From contig DEYP01000015.1 in NCBI GenBank assembly GCA_002364615.1, positions 186,001 to 250,000 of the forward strand: a DNA stretch of 64,000 nt, read 5' to 3'. Made by a program: the position numbers and the translations under genes. Position 1 is the first letter of the stretch. Each line of letters begins with the position of its first letter. Below, piece after piece: positions 20,420-30,278 of this stretch. This stretch comes from Arsukibacterium sp. UBA3155 (lineage in GTDB: Bacteria > Pseudomonadota > Gammaproteobacteria > Enterobacterales > Alteromonadaceae). The notes beneath the pieces are model-generated. The model had not been told where the DNA came from. It saw nothing but the letters and a program-made list of their open reading frames with translations, and ran no database searches.

Positions 20420-20689
20420 ATGACAGCAGCACCTTGGTTTTTATACATGATTCGCACTGCTGGCGGCCAGCTTTACACTGGCATCAGCACCGATCCTAAG
20501 CGCCGGTTACGCCAGCACAATGGTGAACTGAAAGGCGGTGCAAAAGCATTGCGCGGCAAAGGCCCGCTGCAGTTGGTTTACCAGCAGGTTATGGCTAACC
20601 GGGCCGAGGCCAGCAAGGCTGAGTATCAGTTAAAACAACTTTCAAAAGCTGCAAAAGAGCAGCGGATAAGCGAGCCGTGTAATGGATAA
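20420..20689 (+). CDS. GIY-YIG nuclease-superfamily protein (YhbQ/UPF0213 type)
   Basis: Stand-alone GIY-YIG domain of 89 residues: FLYMIRTAGGQLYTGIS supplies the two beta-strand motif and R28-R29 with later residues the catalytic arginine region (KRRLRQHNG). Proteins of this group may act on damaged DNA, but the native role is not settled. Divergent from rhlE over 90 bases; its end overlaps the next gene by eight bases, which implies co-translation. Confidence 0.88.
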   Translation: MTAAPWFLYMIRTAGGQLYTGISTDPKRRLRQHNGELKGGAKALRGKGPLQLVYQQVMANRAEASKAEYQLKQLSKAAKEQRISEPCNG

Positions 20690-21584
20690 TTTTTACCTGG
20701 TACTGGCGTACCTGGTTATTGGCTTTGGCTTGCGACGGTTGCCGGCCATGCCGGAAAATAGCGGCATTGTCCTTAATATCTATGTGTTGTATGTTGCCCT
20801 GCCGGCGCTTATTCTGAAAAACGTACCACTGTTGCAGTTCTCTGCTGAATTGTTGATCCCGGCACTCACCCCCTGGCTGTTGCTATTAACCGTGGTTGCG
20901 GCAGTGCTGTTACTGAGTAAACTGTTTAACTGGAGTCGCGAGGTTACCGGCGCGCTGTTAATTGTTTTGCCGCTGGGTAATACCTCGTTTTTAGGCTTCC
21001 CGATGACCCAGGCATTGTTTGGCAGCACTGCCATGCCCTATGCCGTGGTGTATGACCAAGTGGGCTCGTTTATCGCCCTGGCCACTTATGTCACCATCGT
21101 CGCCGCTATTTACAGCCCGCAGGTTAGCCAACCAACTGCCAAAAGCATTCTGATAAAAATTATCTCTTTTCCGTCTTTTATTGCGCTGGTTGTGGGACTA
21201 TTACTGAAAAATGCTACTGTCCCCCCTCTGGCTGACGCCTTGATAAACAATCTGGCGGCGACCTTAGTGCCCGTTGTGATGATTGCTGTCGGTTTTCAGC
21301 TAAGCTTTCGTTTTAGCAAAAGCGAAATATCGCCGCTCATCTCAGCCTTGACCATTAAGTTGTTGATGATGCCTTTACTGGCATGGGCAATCTGGCGCAG
21401 CCTTGGCCAGAGCGGATTGGCGGTAGATATCAGTATTTTTCAGGCAGCGATGCCACCGATGATCTCGGCCGGCGCCATTGCTATTATGGCGGGCCTGGCA
21501 CCACGTTTAGTCAGTGGCATCATTGGTTTTGGTATTTTAATCGGGTTGGTAACGCTCCCCGTGGTTTATTGGTTACTGCGTTAA
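20682..21584 (+). CDS. AEC-family (auxin efflux carrier-like) transporter
   Basis: Inner-membrane permease of 300 residues with about ten hydrophobic segments in two inverted sets (for example 1-17, 31-50, 60-82, 91-112, 162-180, 192-210, 225-245, 262-300). TSFLGFPMTQALFG and the C-terminal AAMPPMISAGAIAIMAGLAPRLVSGIIGFG are typical of the AEC family, whose bacterial members include malate and malonate carriers. The substrate cannot be read from the sequence. It overlaps the GIY-YIG gene and is 9 bases before the MscS gene. Confidence 0.85.
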   Translation: MDNFYLVLAYLVIGFGLRRLPAMPENSGIVLNIYVLYVALPALILKNVPLLQFSAELLIPALTPWLLLLTVVAAVLLLSKLFNWSREVTGALLIVLPLGNTSFLGFPMTQALFGSTAMPYAVVYDQVGSFIALATYVTIVAAIYSPQVSQPTAKSILIKIISFPSFIALVVGLLLKNATVPPLADALINNLAATLVPVVMIAVGFQLSFRFSKSEISPLISALTIKLLMMPLLAWAIWRSLGQSGLAVDISIFQAAMPPMISAGAIAIMAGLAPRLVSGIIGFGILIGLVTLPVVYWLLR

Positions 21585-21593
21585 AGGAACATT

Positions 21594-22901
21594 ATGGAAA
21601 AGTTGAACGAAATCGGCAGGTCAGTACTAACCAGCGTGCAACAATTTGATTTCTGGTGGCAGCTGCTGGCACTCGTATCAGCCTTATTGCTGGCCTCATT
21701 GGCAAACCAGCGTTTACAAGCTTTATTAGAAAAACAACATGTTCTGGACACCGGTTTGCGTCATCTGGCGGTGCGCAGTATTCAACGCTTATTATGGCCG
21801 CTAACCGCGCTAGCGGTGTTAGTGCCTGCCAAAATTGTATTTGAAATGAACGCTCTGCCGGTGCAAATTCTTGAAGTTGCCGTACCGGTGTTATTAGCCC
21901 TGGCTGTTATCCGCTTAGTGGTCTACATACTGCGTAAAGCGTTCAATGTCAGCCCGTTGCTAAAATCTTCCGAAAACGTATTAGCGGGAATTATCTGGTT
22001 TGGCGTGCTACTGCATCTGGCAGGCTGGTTACCCGGGATCTTGGCGGTGCTGGAAAGTCTGGCCATGACAGTCGGCGAAACCCGCATCTCCGTACTAGCA
22101 GTGCTAAAACTGATTTTAATGATTGCACTGGCCTTTACCCTGGCGATCTGGCTGGCTGAATTTATCAGTCGACGGGTGCAACGCTCCGCCCACATTAGCC
22201 CCAGCATGCAGGTTGGCTTTGCCAAATTCAGTAAATTTTTACTGATCACCATCGCGTTTCTGGTGGCCCTGAATGCAGTCGGTATTAACCTTAGCTCACT
22301 GGCCGTATTTGGTGGTGCCCTGGGTGTAGGCCTTGGCTTTGGTTTACAACGTATCGCGTCCAATTTTATCAGTGGCTTTATTCTGGTATTCGACCGTTCA
22401 ATTAAGCCTGGTGACATTATTACCGTAGGGGATAAGTTTGGCTGGGTTGAACAACTCAATGCCCGCTATGTGGTAGTGCGCAACCGTGAGGGCGTCGATA
22501 CCCTAATTCCAAATGAAAATCTGATTACGTCAGAAGTGATCAACTGGAGCTACGCCGACACCAATGTCCGACTCATTATCAAAGTACAAATTAGTTATGA
22601 CGATGATCCGGAACAGGCATTATCCCTGATGTTAGAATGCGCCAAAGTATCACCACGCATTCTGACAGAGCCGCCACCGACGGTGCGACTGATGGAGTTT
22701 GCCGATAGCGGCATTGAGTTGCAACTACGGGTATGGATTGCTGATATGGAAAAAGGCACCGGTGAAATCCGCTCAGATATTAATCTGGCAATATGGCGGG
22801 CCTTTAAAGCCAACAAGATCACTATTCCGTATCCACAGCGTGATTTACATATTAAATCGGGCTGGCCTGCGGCCGCACCCATCACAGCGAAAGAAGAGTA
22901 A
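21594..22901 (+). CDS. MscS-family mechanosensitive ion channel
   Basis: Inner-membrane tension-gated channel of 435 residues, longer than E. coli MscS (286) because of extra N-terminal helices. Hydrophobic segments lie near 22-40, 60-80, 95-115, 130-150, 165-190 and 208-225. The pore helix and beta domain are clear: LAVFGGALGVGLGFGLQRIASNFISGFILVFDRSIKPGDII, then the IPNENLITSEVINWSY segment. AAAGGAAC precedes ATG 21594. The stop codon abuts the start of the next gene. Confidence 0.92.
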   Translation: MEKLNEIGRSVLTSVQQFDFWWQLLALVSALLLASLANQRLQALLEKQHVLDTGLRHLAVRSIQRLLWPLTALAVLVPAKIVFEMNALPVQILEVAVPVLLALAVIRLVVYILRKAFNVSPLLKSSENVLAGIIWFGVLLHLAGWLPGILAVLESLAMTVGETRISVLAVLKLILMIALAFTLAIWLAEFISRRVQRSAHISPSMQVGFAKFSKFLLITIAFLVALNAVGINLSSLAVFGGALGVGLGFGLQRIASNFISGFILVFDRSIKPGDIITVGDKFGWVEQLNARYVVVRNREGVDTLIPNENLITSEVINWSYADTNVRLIIKVQISYDDDPEQALSLMLECAKVSPRILTEPPPTVRLMEFADSGIELQLRVWIADMEKGTGEIRSDINLAIWRAFKANKITIPYPQRDLHIKSGWPAAAPITAKEE

Positions 22902-23720
22902 ATGGCAGATATTTTAGTAGTTGGTCTGGGAGATTTGGGTAGCCGGATTGCACTGGGCGTCCAACAGGCGGGAAATACCGTTTGCGCGATGCGGCGCAGT
23001 GCCCAATGCCCGCCAGGTATTAGCCTTATTCAGCACGATGCCACGCTACCCTGGCCAGAAATAACGGGCACTTTTACTGATCTAATACTCTGTGTTGCGC
23101 CAGATGCGCGCAACGAAACCGCCTATCGCCAGGCTTACCTGACAATAGGCGAGCGCGCTTTAGCCTGGCTACATCAACATGCTAAGCCACCACATGTCTG
23201 GGTCGTCAGCTCTACCGGTGTGTATGGCCAGCAAAATGGTGAATGGGTAACCGAAGACAGTCCGCGACAACCCGATACTCCAACTGCAAAAACACTGGTG
23301 AAAGCAGAAGATTTTTGGTTTAACAGCGGTATTGCCTGCACCATACTTCGCCCCGCTGGTCTATATGGCCCGGGCCGCAACATGATGATTACCGCCGCTA
23401 AAAAGGCCATTCATTTTATTGAAAATAAACCGGTCTATACCAACCGCATAGAAGTGTCAGATTGTGCCAGGGCCATTGTGCACCTGGTTCAGCAGCGCCA
23501 GCAAGGGCATACTGTAGCTAATGCTTATAATCTGACTGACTTACAACCCGCTACTTATACTGAGGTTATTGATTTTTTACAGCAGCAACTGCAGATCAAC
23601 CCTCAGTCAATCGAACACCGCAATAACGGCAGTAAAAGAGTGAGTGCCAACCGTTTACAACAAACCGGCTTTGACTGGCACTACCCCGATTATCAGGCAG
23701 GCTATCTGGCGATGTTGTAA
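22902..23720 (+). CDS. YeeZ-like NAD(P)-binding SDR/epimerase family protein
   Basis: Extended or atypical short-chain dehydrogenase of 272 residues with Rossmann nucleotide-binding motif ILVVGLGDLGSRIA at the start, VVSSTGVYGQQNG in the middle (Ser/Thr and Tyr of the active site region) and ILRPAGLYGPGR. E. coli YeeZ is of the same length and family; its reaction is unknown. It starts immediately after the MscS stop codon, so the GIY-YIG, AEC, MscS and YeeZ genes appear to form one operon. Confidence 0.85.
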   Translation: MADILVVGLGDLGSRIALGVQQAGNTVCAMRRSAQCPPGISLIQHDATLPWPEITGTFTDLILCVAPDARNETAYRQAYLTIGERALAWLHQHAKPPHVWVVSSTGVYGQQNGEWVTEDSPRQPDTPTAKTLVKAEDFWFNSGIACTILRPAGLYGPGRNMMITAAKKAIHFIENKPVYTNRIEVSDCARAIVHLVQQRQQGHTVANAYNLTDLQPATYTEVIDFLQQQLQINPQSIEHRNNGSKRVSANRLQQTGFDWHYPDYQAGYLAML

Positions 23721-23792
23721 GGGTTTACTTAGACGATTTGTTACTATAAAGCTGACAAAATTGAGTTTTTAGTAAATACTTAGTCGTTTACC

Positions 23793-23808
23793 GATCTGAT
23801 AACAGATC
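23793..23808. promoter_or_regulatory. Short palindrome upstream of binding-protein gene
   Basis: GATCTG-ATAA-CAGATC is a perfect 6-bp inverted repeat in the 121-base gap between the YeeZ-like gene and the next gene. It could be an operator; no matching regulator is known. Confidence 0.25.
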
Positions 23809-23841
23809 AGGGTCAGGCGTATTTAGGGTTGTAACTAATTT

Positions 23842-24660
23842 ATGACAATAGCTAAAACAACGACTATCAAATCAGCTGCAACTAAACCAGCAGTAACAAG
23901 CACATCGCTAATCAGGCAAGCATTACTCCTTATTTCCTTGCTGAGTATGCTGATGCTGCCTGCCTTGCTCTGGGCTAAGCCGCTTACACTGCGCGGTGGC
24001 GTTGTGCAATCTTTCCCGGGGATCACCGTAGTCGAGGGTAATATCCAGCCAGAGGCGGCGTATGGCCACGCTGAAATTATCAACTGCATCGAGTCAGCGC
24101 TGAATGTGGATATTGAATGGCAAAACTTACCGACCGATCGGTTGTTAAAACTCACCCGTGAAAATGAACTGGATCTGATTTATCCGATGGGCTTTACCGC
24201 TGAACGAGACAGCTATTTAAAATCCAGCGTCTGGCTGACCAAAGATGATGACTACTTTGTTTATAAAACCGGAGTAGTGGCAGAAGAGGTATTACAACAA
24301 GGGCAGGCTAAAAACCAGACCATTGGCGTAAAACGCGGTTCGCCCCAGTTAAACTACCTGCAAAGTAATAACTACCTGTATATTCATCAGGTTTATGACT
24401 ATCAGCAGTTGCTGCCTTTATTGAAAATGAACCGGGTCGAAATGCTGGCCGTGCCGCAACCTCTGGCAGAGGAGTTGCAGTCTGAAATGCAAGCTGATGC
24501 AACAGAACATAATTTGCAACTTTATAACTACTACACCCGCGATGCGGGTTTTTATCTGTCGCCTGAATTTGCCGATGCTAACCTGCCGCGGGTCAATAAA
24601 GCCGTAATTGAGTGCCGTCAGTACGCAAAACAGGCCACAGCCATTAAACAAAAAAGCTGA
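23842..24660 (+). CDS. Periplasmic solute-binding family-3-like protein
   Basis: Exported protein of 272 residues: a polar N-terminus of about 28 residues, a hydrophobic signal segment (about 29-45, LLLISLLSMLMLPALLWA) and cleavage probably after LWA. The mature part resembles family-3 binding proteins (ALNVDIEWQNLPTDRLLKLTRENELDLIYPMGFTAERDSYL). No transporter permease or ATPase gene is nearby, so it may serve as an isolated sensor or scavenger. Its last codons lie in the stem of a terminator shared with acnA. Confidence 0.72.
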   Translation: MTIAKTTTIKSAATKPAVTSTSLIRQALLLISLLSMLMLPALLWAKPLTLRGGVVQSFPGITVVEGNIQPEAAYGHAEIINCIESALNVDIEWQNLPTDRLLKLTRENELDLIYPMGFTAERDSYLKSSVWLTKDDDYFVYKTGVVAEEVLQQGQAKNQTIGVKRGSPQLNYLQSNNYLYIHQVYDYQQLLPLLKMNRVEMLAVPQPLAEELQSEMQADATEHNLQLYNYYTRDAGFYLSPEFADANLPRVNKAVIECRQYAKQATAIKQKS

Positions 24661-24677
24661 CGTTACGTCAGCTTTTT
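24651..24677. terminator. Bidirectional terminator between binding protein and acnA
   Basis: AAAAAGCTGAC and GTCAGCTTTTT pair over 11 bp with loop GTTAC. It has A-runs and T-runs at both ends, so it can stop transcription from both convergent genes. The binding-protein stop codon TGA (24658-24660) is inside the stem. Confidence 0.85.
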
Positions 24678-24692
24678 ACCATTAACACCCTG

Positions 24693-27410
24693 CTACGCTG
24701 TGCCAATCATCCGGCGTAATACGTAATGTAAAATACCGCCATGCTGGTAGTACGCCAACTCATTTCCGGTATCAATCCGACACAGCATGTCAATTTTCTG
24801 CTGGTCGCCATCCGGATAGGTAATTAACACCGCTACCTTTTGCTTTGGCTTTAAATTATTCAGGCCACTGATACTAAAGGTTTCCGCACCGGTCAGTTGC
24901 AAATGCTTACGATCAACCCCTGCCAGAAACTGCAGCGGAAGTACCCCCATCCCGATTAGATTTGAACGGTGGATCCGCTCGTAAGACTCCGCCAGCACTG
25001 CCCGGACTCCCAGTAACAAGGTGCCTTTAGCTGCCCAGTCCCTTGACGAACCGGTACCGTATTCTTTGCCTGCCACCACCACCAGCGGCGTTTTCTGCTG
25101 CCGATAACGCTCTGCCGCATCATAGATATCCATTTGCTCCTTTGAAGGCTGATGCAGTGTTACCCCACCTTCGGTGCCAGGTACCATTTCATTGCGAATT
25201 CTGACATTGGCAAAGGTACCCCGTACCATCACTTCGTGGTTGCCGCGCCGTGAGCCGTAAGAGTTAAAGTCTGCTTTACTGATGCCAAGCCCTTTCAGAT
25301 AACGCCCGGCCGGGCTGCTTTCTTTAATGCTACCTGCCGGCGAGATATGGTCGGTTGTTACTGAATCGCCCAGCAACGCCAGTACCCGTGCCTCACTGAT
25401 GTCTTTTACCGGTTCTGGCTCGCGGCCCATTCCCTGAAAAAAGCTGGGCTGGCGAATATAACTCGATTCTGGCCAGGTATAGGTTTTATCTTTGGGTACC
25501 TCAATATCCTGCCATGTCGCATCGCCACTGAACACATCAGCATATTCGCTTTTAAACATGTCACTCTGAACTTTGGCGACTTCATCGGCAATGTCCTGAT
25601 TACTGGGCCAGATATCTTTCAGGTAAACCGGTTTGCCATCTTTATCATCGCCGATCGGCTCTTTGCTAAGATCAATATTAACCGTGCCTGCCAACGCAAA
25701 CGCCACCACCAGCGGCGGTGAGGCTAACCAGTTAGACTGAATAAACGGATGGATCCGCCCTTCGAAATTACGGTTACCGGACAATACTGCTGACACATTA
25801 AGGTTATTGTCAGTGATTGCCTGCTCCAGTTCTTTAGCCAGCGGCCCGGAATTACCAATACAGGTTGTGCAGCCATACCCTACCAGATTAAAACCCAGTT
25901 GCTCCAGTGACGTCATCAGACCGGCTTTTTCAAGATAGCGCGTTACCACCTTTGAGCCGGGTGCCAACGAACTTTTCACCCAGGGCTTGCGGTTTAAGCC
26001 CTTTTTAAGTGCGTTCTTTGCCAGCAAGCCCGCGGCCATCAGCACACTGGGATTGGACGTATTGGTACAGGAGGTAATCGCAGCAATAACAACAGCATGG
26101 TGATCCAGCTTAATTCGCTGACCATCGAGTTCAACGTGGTCATCATTATCTTCCGGCTGTGGCTGACCACCGCCCTCTTCAACCATTTTTGCTTCACGCT
26201 CATTTGCGGCTTTCAGCTGCAGTGCCAATACATCATCACAATGTTGTTTCAGGGCCGGTAAACTGACTTTATCCTGTGGCCGTTTCGGGCCAGCCAGTGA
26301 CGGCACTACTTTACTTAAATCCAGGTGCAGCACGTCGGTATAGGTTGCCTTGTGGCCCGGCTTACGCCACAGGCCCTGCGCCTGACAATAGGCTTTTACT
26401 CTGGCAATGACTTTCTCGTCCCGACCGGTTAATGCCATATAATCCAGGGTTATCTGGTCTACCGGAAAGAAGCCGCAGGTCGCGCCGTATTCTGGTGCCA
26501 TATTGGCAATGGTCGCCCGGTCAGCCAGGCTCAGATGATCCAGGCCATCGCCAAAAAACTCGACAAATTTGCCAACAACACCGTGTTTGCGCAGCAACTC
26601 GGTAACGGTTAATACCAAGTCCGTTGCCGTAATGCCGGCAGCAAGCTTACCGGTAAATTCCAGACCGACGACTTCCGGGATCAGCATCGATACCGGCTGG
26701 CCGAGCATCGCTGCTTCTGCTTCAATGCCACCGACACCCCAGCCTAACACACCAAGGGCGTTTATCATGGTGGTGTGCGAGTCGGTACCGACCAGGGTAT
26801 CCGGATAGGCTTGCGTGCCTTGCTCGGTATCTTTCGCCCAGACACTTTGGCCGAGATACTCCAGGTTTACCTGATGGCAAATACCGGTGCCCGGCGGCAC
26901 GACTTTAAAGTTAGCAAAGGCTTGCTGACCCCAGCGTAAAAAAGTATACCGTTCAAAATTACGTTCCATTTCTATGGCCACATTCTGTTTGAATGCGTCT
27001 TCTGTTGCGAAATGGTCGACCATCACCGAATGATCAATGACCAAATCCACCGGCGATAACGGATTAATTTTCTGCGGATCTTCACCCAGCTCTGCCACGG
27101 CCGCCCGCATCGCTGCCAAATCAACAACCGCCGGTACCCCGGTAAAATCCTGCATCAATACTCTGGCTGGGCGAAAAGCAATTTCCCGATCTGCATGGCC
27201 GTGTTTCTGCCAGTCGACCAGCGCCTGAATATCTTGCTCAGTTACGGTATCCGCATCGGTATTGCGCAGCAGGTTCTCCAGCAGCACTTTTAAGCAAAAG
27301 GGTAAGCGGTCAACCGTACCATGACGGGTAGCAGCTTTGGTTAGGCTGAAAATCTGGTACTCCTGCTCAGCAACTTTCAGCACGTCGGCGTAGGGATTAC
27401 TCTGGCTCAT
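24693..27410 (-). CDS. acnA: Aconitate hydratase A
   Basis: Iron-sulfur enzyme of the citric acid cycle interconverting citrate and isocitrate. The 905-residue protein (E. coli AcnA 891) carries the cluster-ligand cysteines in AITSCTNTSNPSVL and GYGCTTCIGNSGPL, plus the C-terminal swivel domain with GKEYGTGSSRDWAAKG and ESYERIHRSNLIGMGVLPL. The N-terminal order is that of AcnA/IRP1, not AcnB. It is monocistronic; nothing clear is visible in the 165 bases to tyrS apart from the tyrS terminator. Confidence 0.97.
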   Translation of the reverse strand: MSQSNPYADVLKVAEQEYQIFSLTKAATRHGTVDRLPFCLKVLLENLLRNTDADTVTEQDIQALVDWQKHGHADREIAFRPARVLMQDFTGVPAVVDLAAMRAAVAELGEDPQKINPLSPVDLVIDHSVMVDHFATEDAFKQNVAIEMERNFERYTFLRWGQQAFANFKVVPPGTGICHQVNLEYLGQSVWAKDTEQGTQAYPDTLVGTDSHTTMINALGVLGWGVGGIEAEAAMLGQPVSMLIPEVVGLEFTGKLAAGITATDLVLTVTELLRKHGVVGKFVEFFGDGLDHLSLADRATIANMAPEYGATCGFFPVDQITLDYMALTGRDEKVIARVKAYCQAQGLWRKPGHKATYTDVLHLDLSKVVPSLAGPKRPQDKVSLPALKQHCDDVLALQLKAANEREAKMVEEGGGQPQPEDNDDHVELDGQRIKLDHHAVVIAAITSCTNTSNPSVLMAAGLLAKNALKKGLNRKPWVKSSLAPGSKVVTRYLEKAGLMTSLEQLGFNLVGYGCTTCIGNSGPLAKELEQAITDNNLNVSAVLSGNRNFEGRIHPFIQSNWLASPPLVVAFALAGTVNIDLSKEPIGDDKDGKPVYLKDIWPSNQDIADEVAKVQSDMFKSEYADVFSGDATWQDIEVPKDKTYTWPESSYIRQPSFFQGMGREPEPVKDISEARVLALLGDSVTTDHISPAGSIKESSPAGRYLKGLGISKADFNSYGSRRGNHEVMVRGTFANVRIRNEMVPGTEGGVTLHQPSKEQMDIYDAAERYRQQKTPLVVVAGKEYGTGSSRDWAAKGTLLLGVRAVLAESYERIHRSNLIGMGVLPLQFLAGVDRKHLQLTGAETFSISGLNNLKPKQKVAVLITYPDGDQQKIDMLCRIDTGNELAYYQHGGILHYVLRRMIGTA

Positions 27411-27513
27411 AACATTCCTCGGTTATTGCGTCTTCATCAAGTGTAGTGCATCGGGGCGCAGATGCGAAAAAGCAAGGCAACACGTCCGTAAATTTTAGCT
27501 GGCAACAGCCAAT

Positions 27514-27536
27514 AAAAAGGCCGCACGATGGCGGCC
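27514..27536 (-). terminator. Terminator after tyrS
   Basis: On the minus strand GGCCGC, loop CATCGT, GCGGCC, then five Ts; it begins 40 bases past the tyrS stop. Confidence 0.82.
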
Positions 27537-27575
27537 TGCTGACAAGCGATTCAACACTATCGTGTCAAAACGACA

Positions 27576-28778
27576 TTAACTCAGGGTAACTTTAGCAAAC
27601 TTCCGTTTTCCGACCTGATAAATCGCGGTGCTGCCTTTTGTCACCTCGAGCCGGGTATCGTCTATTCTGGTATCGCCGTTCAGCTTCACTGCGCCTTGTT
27701 TAATCATGCGCAGCGCTTCTGAGGTGCTTGCGACTAACCCAGCTTCTTTTAACAGGTTAGCGATGGGCATGCTGTCACCTTCAGCACTGACGGTAAGCTG
27801 CGGAATATCATCAGGCAAGGCATTCTTGCTAAAACGCTGCGTAAAATCATGATGGGCGGCTTCTGCTGCAGCTTCATCATGAAACCTGGCAATAATTTCT
27901 TTTGCCAGGCTGATTTTAATGTCACGTGGGTTAACGCCTTGTGTCATTTGCTGCTTTAACTCGGTTATCTCTGACAATGGCCGGAAACTCAGTAAGTCGT
28001 AATAGCGCCACATCAGCTCATCGGAAATTGACATAATTTTGCCAAACATTTCCGTTGGCGTATCAGTGATACCCACATAGTTGCCTAACGACTTAGACAT
28101 TTTCTGCACGCCGTCTAACCCTTCGAGCAACGGTACCATCATCACTGTCTGCGGCCGCTGGCCTTCGTCTTTTTGCAACTCACGACCCATCAGTAAATTG
28201 AAACGCTGGTCGGTCCCGCCCATTTCAATATCTGCTTCTAAGGCAACCGAGTCCCAGCCCTGCACTAACGGATATAAGAACTCATGAATGGCAATAGACT
28301 GGTTATTGGCAAAACGCTTTTTAAAATCGTCCCGCTCCAGCATCCGGGCAACGGTCTGGCGTGAGGCCAGTTTAATCATGCCGGCTGCGCCCAGCTCCCC
28401 CATCCACTGTGAATTAAACGCGACCCGGGTTTTTGCCGGATCAAGTATCTTAAATACCTGTTCTTTATAGGTTTCAGCGTTTGCCAGCACATCTTCCCTG
28501 CTTAACGGTTTACGGGTCACATTTTTACCGCTGGGATCACCAATCATGCCGGTAAAGTCACCGATCAGAAAAATCACTTCATGGCCCAGTTGCTGAAAAG
28601 TGCGTAATTTATTAATCAGCACGGTATGACCTAAATGCAAATCAGGCGCAGTCGGATCAAAGCCAGCCTTTACTTTTAGCGGCTTGCCGGTTTTTAACTT
28701 GGCAATAAGCTCCTCTTCCAGCAAGATTTCCTCGCAGCCGCGTTTTAATTCAGCTAACGCCTGTGCCCAATCGGCCAT
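27576..28778 (-). CDS. tyrS: Tyrosyl-tRNA synthetase
   Basis: Class I aminoacyl-tRNA synthetase charging tRNA-Tyr. The 400-residue protein has the HIGH-type motif HLGH (48-51), the KMSKS loop exactly as KMSKS (226-230) and a C-terminal S4 RNA-binding domain (about 335-398). It belongs to the KMSKS-bearing TyrRS subgroup rather than the KFGKT form of E. coli. It is divergent from a MepM-like peptidase gene, with anmK beyond, an arrangement I recall from Alteromonadales relatives. Confidence 0.96.
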   Translation of the reverse strand: MADWAQALAELKRGCEEILLEEELIAKLKTGKPLKVKAGFDPTAPDLHLGHTVLINKLRTFQQLGHEVIFLIGDFTGMIGDPSGKNVTRKPLSREDVLANAETYKEQVFKILDPAKTRVAFNSQWMGELGAAGMIKLASRQTVARMLERDDFKKRFANNQSIAIHEFLYPLVQGWDSVALEADIEMGGTDQRFNLLMGRELQKDEGQRPQTVMMVPLLEGLDGVQKMSKSLGNYVGITDTPTEMFGKIMSISDELMWRYYDLLSFRPLSEITELKQQMTQGVNPRDIKISLAKEIIARFHDEAAAEAAHHDFTQRFSKNALPDDIPQLTVSAEGDSMPIANLLKEAGLVASTSEALRMIKQGAVKLNGDTRIDDTRLEVTKGSTAIYQVGKRKFAKVTLS

Positions 28779-28898
28779 TTTAAACTCCTGACTTAGTGCT
28801 ATTTTGTCTAAACAACCGCCATTCTATAGCATGTTCCAGCCAGGGGAAACGCACAAAACTCTGGTATCTTCGAAAAAAAACGTTTATGCTCGGTTTTT

Positions 28899-30266
28899 GT
28901 GCATTTACAACAGATGACGGGGCTTATGCGGCAACTGGTAGCAAAAATTCCTTCTCAACACCGTGCGTTAATTCTCGCCGTGTCGGTATGTTTAGCCATT
29001 ATTTTGTTACTGCCGTCTGAGCAGGCGGCTGCGTCAAAAAGCACGCACAGTAACTCGCTGGAAATTGGCAAACGCTACAGTTTAGCTATTCCTCAGACTC
29101 AACAGTTGGTTAACGAAAGTGATACCGATGAAGCCATCGAGCCTGACGTCATTGATGATCTTGCTGCAGAAGATAATTTGCAGTGGTCCAGCCTGCAGGT
29201 TCAACGCGGCGATGTACTATCTAGTTTATTCAAGAAAGCCAATGTCAGTCAGCAAACCATGCTGGCCATTCTGGCATTGGGGGATACCACAAAAACACTG
29301 ACCAGACTGTTCCCCGGTGAAACGCTGGAGTTCGGCTTAAATGAGCAGGGTGAGCTGACCGAGTTACGTTACGCCATCAACAAACTGAAAACGCTACGCA
29401 TAAGCCGTGATCCACAAGGTCAGTTTATGGCGCAAGAGCTGGAAAAAACCGTCGAACACCGCCAACAGTTTGCCAGTGCAGAAATTAAATCCAGCTTCTG
29501 GAGTGCCGGCATTGAAGCCGGGTTATCAGAAGCGCAAATTATGAATCTGGCCGGAATTTTTGGCTGGGATATCGATTTCGGCCTGGATTTACGGGCCGGC
29601 GACAGCTTTAGTGTGCTGTATCAAACCAATTACGTTGATGGTGATTTTGTTGGTTATGGCACTATCATTGCCGCCCAATTCCAGAATCAGGGCCAGGTGA
29701 TTCAGGCGGTCCGGCACACCGACGGCAATTATTACAAACCCGATGGTGCCAGCATGCGCCAGGCGTTTCTGCGTGCCCCCGTTAGCTTTCAGTATGTCAG
29801 TTCAAACTTTAATCCGCGCCGCTTACACCCGGTGCTCGGTAAAGTTCGGGCTCATAATGGCGTAGACTACGTCGCGCCGGTTGGTACCCCTATTATGGCG
29901 GCTGGCGATGGCAAAGTAACCCACTCAGGTTATAACAACTTAAATGGCAACTATGTGTTTATTAAACACGCCAATAATATTGTGACGAAATATCTGCATT
30001 TATCCCGGCGCAACGTTAAAGTCGGTGACAGAGTAAAGCAAAGTGAAACGATTGGCCGACTGGGTGCTACCGGTCGGGTTACCGGAGCGCATTTGCACTA
30101 TGAGTTTTTGCTAAATGGTGTGCATCGCAATCCCCGCACGGTAAAGCTGCCACAGGCTAACCCGCTGCAAGGTGAAGAACGGGACCTATTTGTTGCCAAC
30201 GCAGCACCGGTGCTGGCCGAGCTACAGACCAAAGAACGGGTGTTATTAGCTAAGATAGCGCCATAA
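28899..30266 (+). CDS. mepM: M23 peptidoglycan DD-endopeptidase, MepM-like
   Basis: Membrane-anchored periplasmic metallopeptidase that cleaves peptide cross-links of murein to allow insertion of new strands. The product (up to 455 residues from GTG 28899; ATG 28914 or 28926 are alternatives) has an N-terminal membrane anchor (about 22-40), an OapA/LysM-like middle region (WSSLQVQRGDVLSSLFKKANVSQQTML) and a C-terminal LytM/M23 domain with zinc ligands in HNGVDYVAPVGTP and HLHYEF. SSNFNPRRLHPVLGKVRAHNG closely resembles E. coli MepM. The anmK gene follows 12 bases later, linking murein cleavage to recycling. Confidence 0.9.
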   Translation: MHLQQMTGLMRQLVAKIPSQHRALILAVSVCLAIILLLPSEQAAASKSTHSNSLEIGKRYSLAIPQTQQLVNESDTDEAIEPDVIDDLAAEDNLQWSSLQVQRGDVLSSLFKKANVSQQTMLAILALGDTTKTLTRLFPGETLEFGLNEQGELTELRYAINKLKTLRISRDPQGQFMAQELEKTVEHRQQFASAEIKSSFWSAGIEAGLSEAQIMNLAGIFGWDIDFGLDLRAGDSFSVLYQTNYVDGDFVGYGTIIAAQFQNQGQVIQAVRHTDGNYYKPDGASMRQAFLRAPVSFQYVSSNFNPRRLHPVLGKVRAHNGVDYVAPVGTPIMAAGDGKVTHSGYNNLNGNYVFIKHANNIVTKYLHLSRRNVKVGDRVKQSETIGRLGATGRVTGAHLHYEFLLNGVHRNPRTVKLPQANPLQGEERDLFVANAAPVLAELQTKERVLLAKIAP

Positions 30267-30278
30267 GGCAGCAACGCC

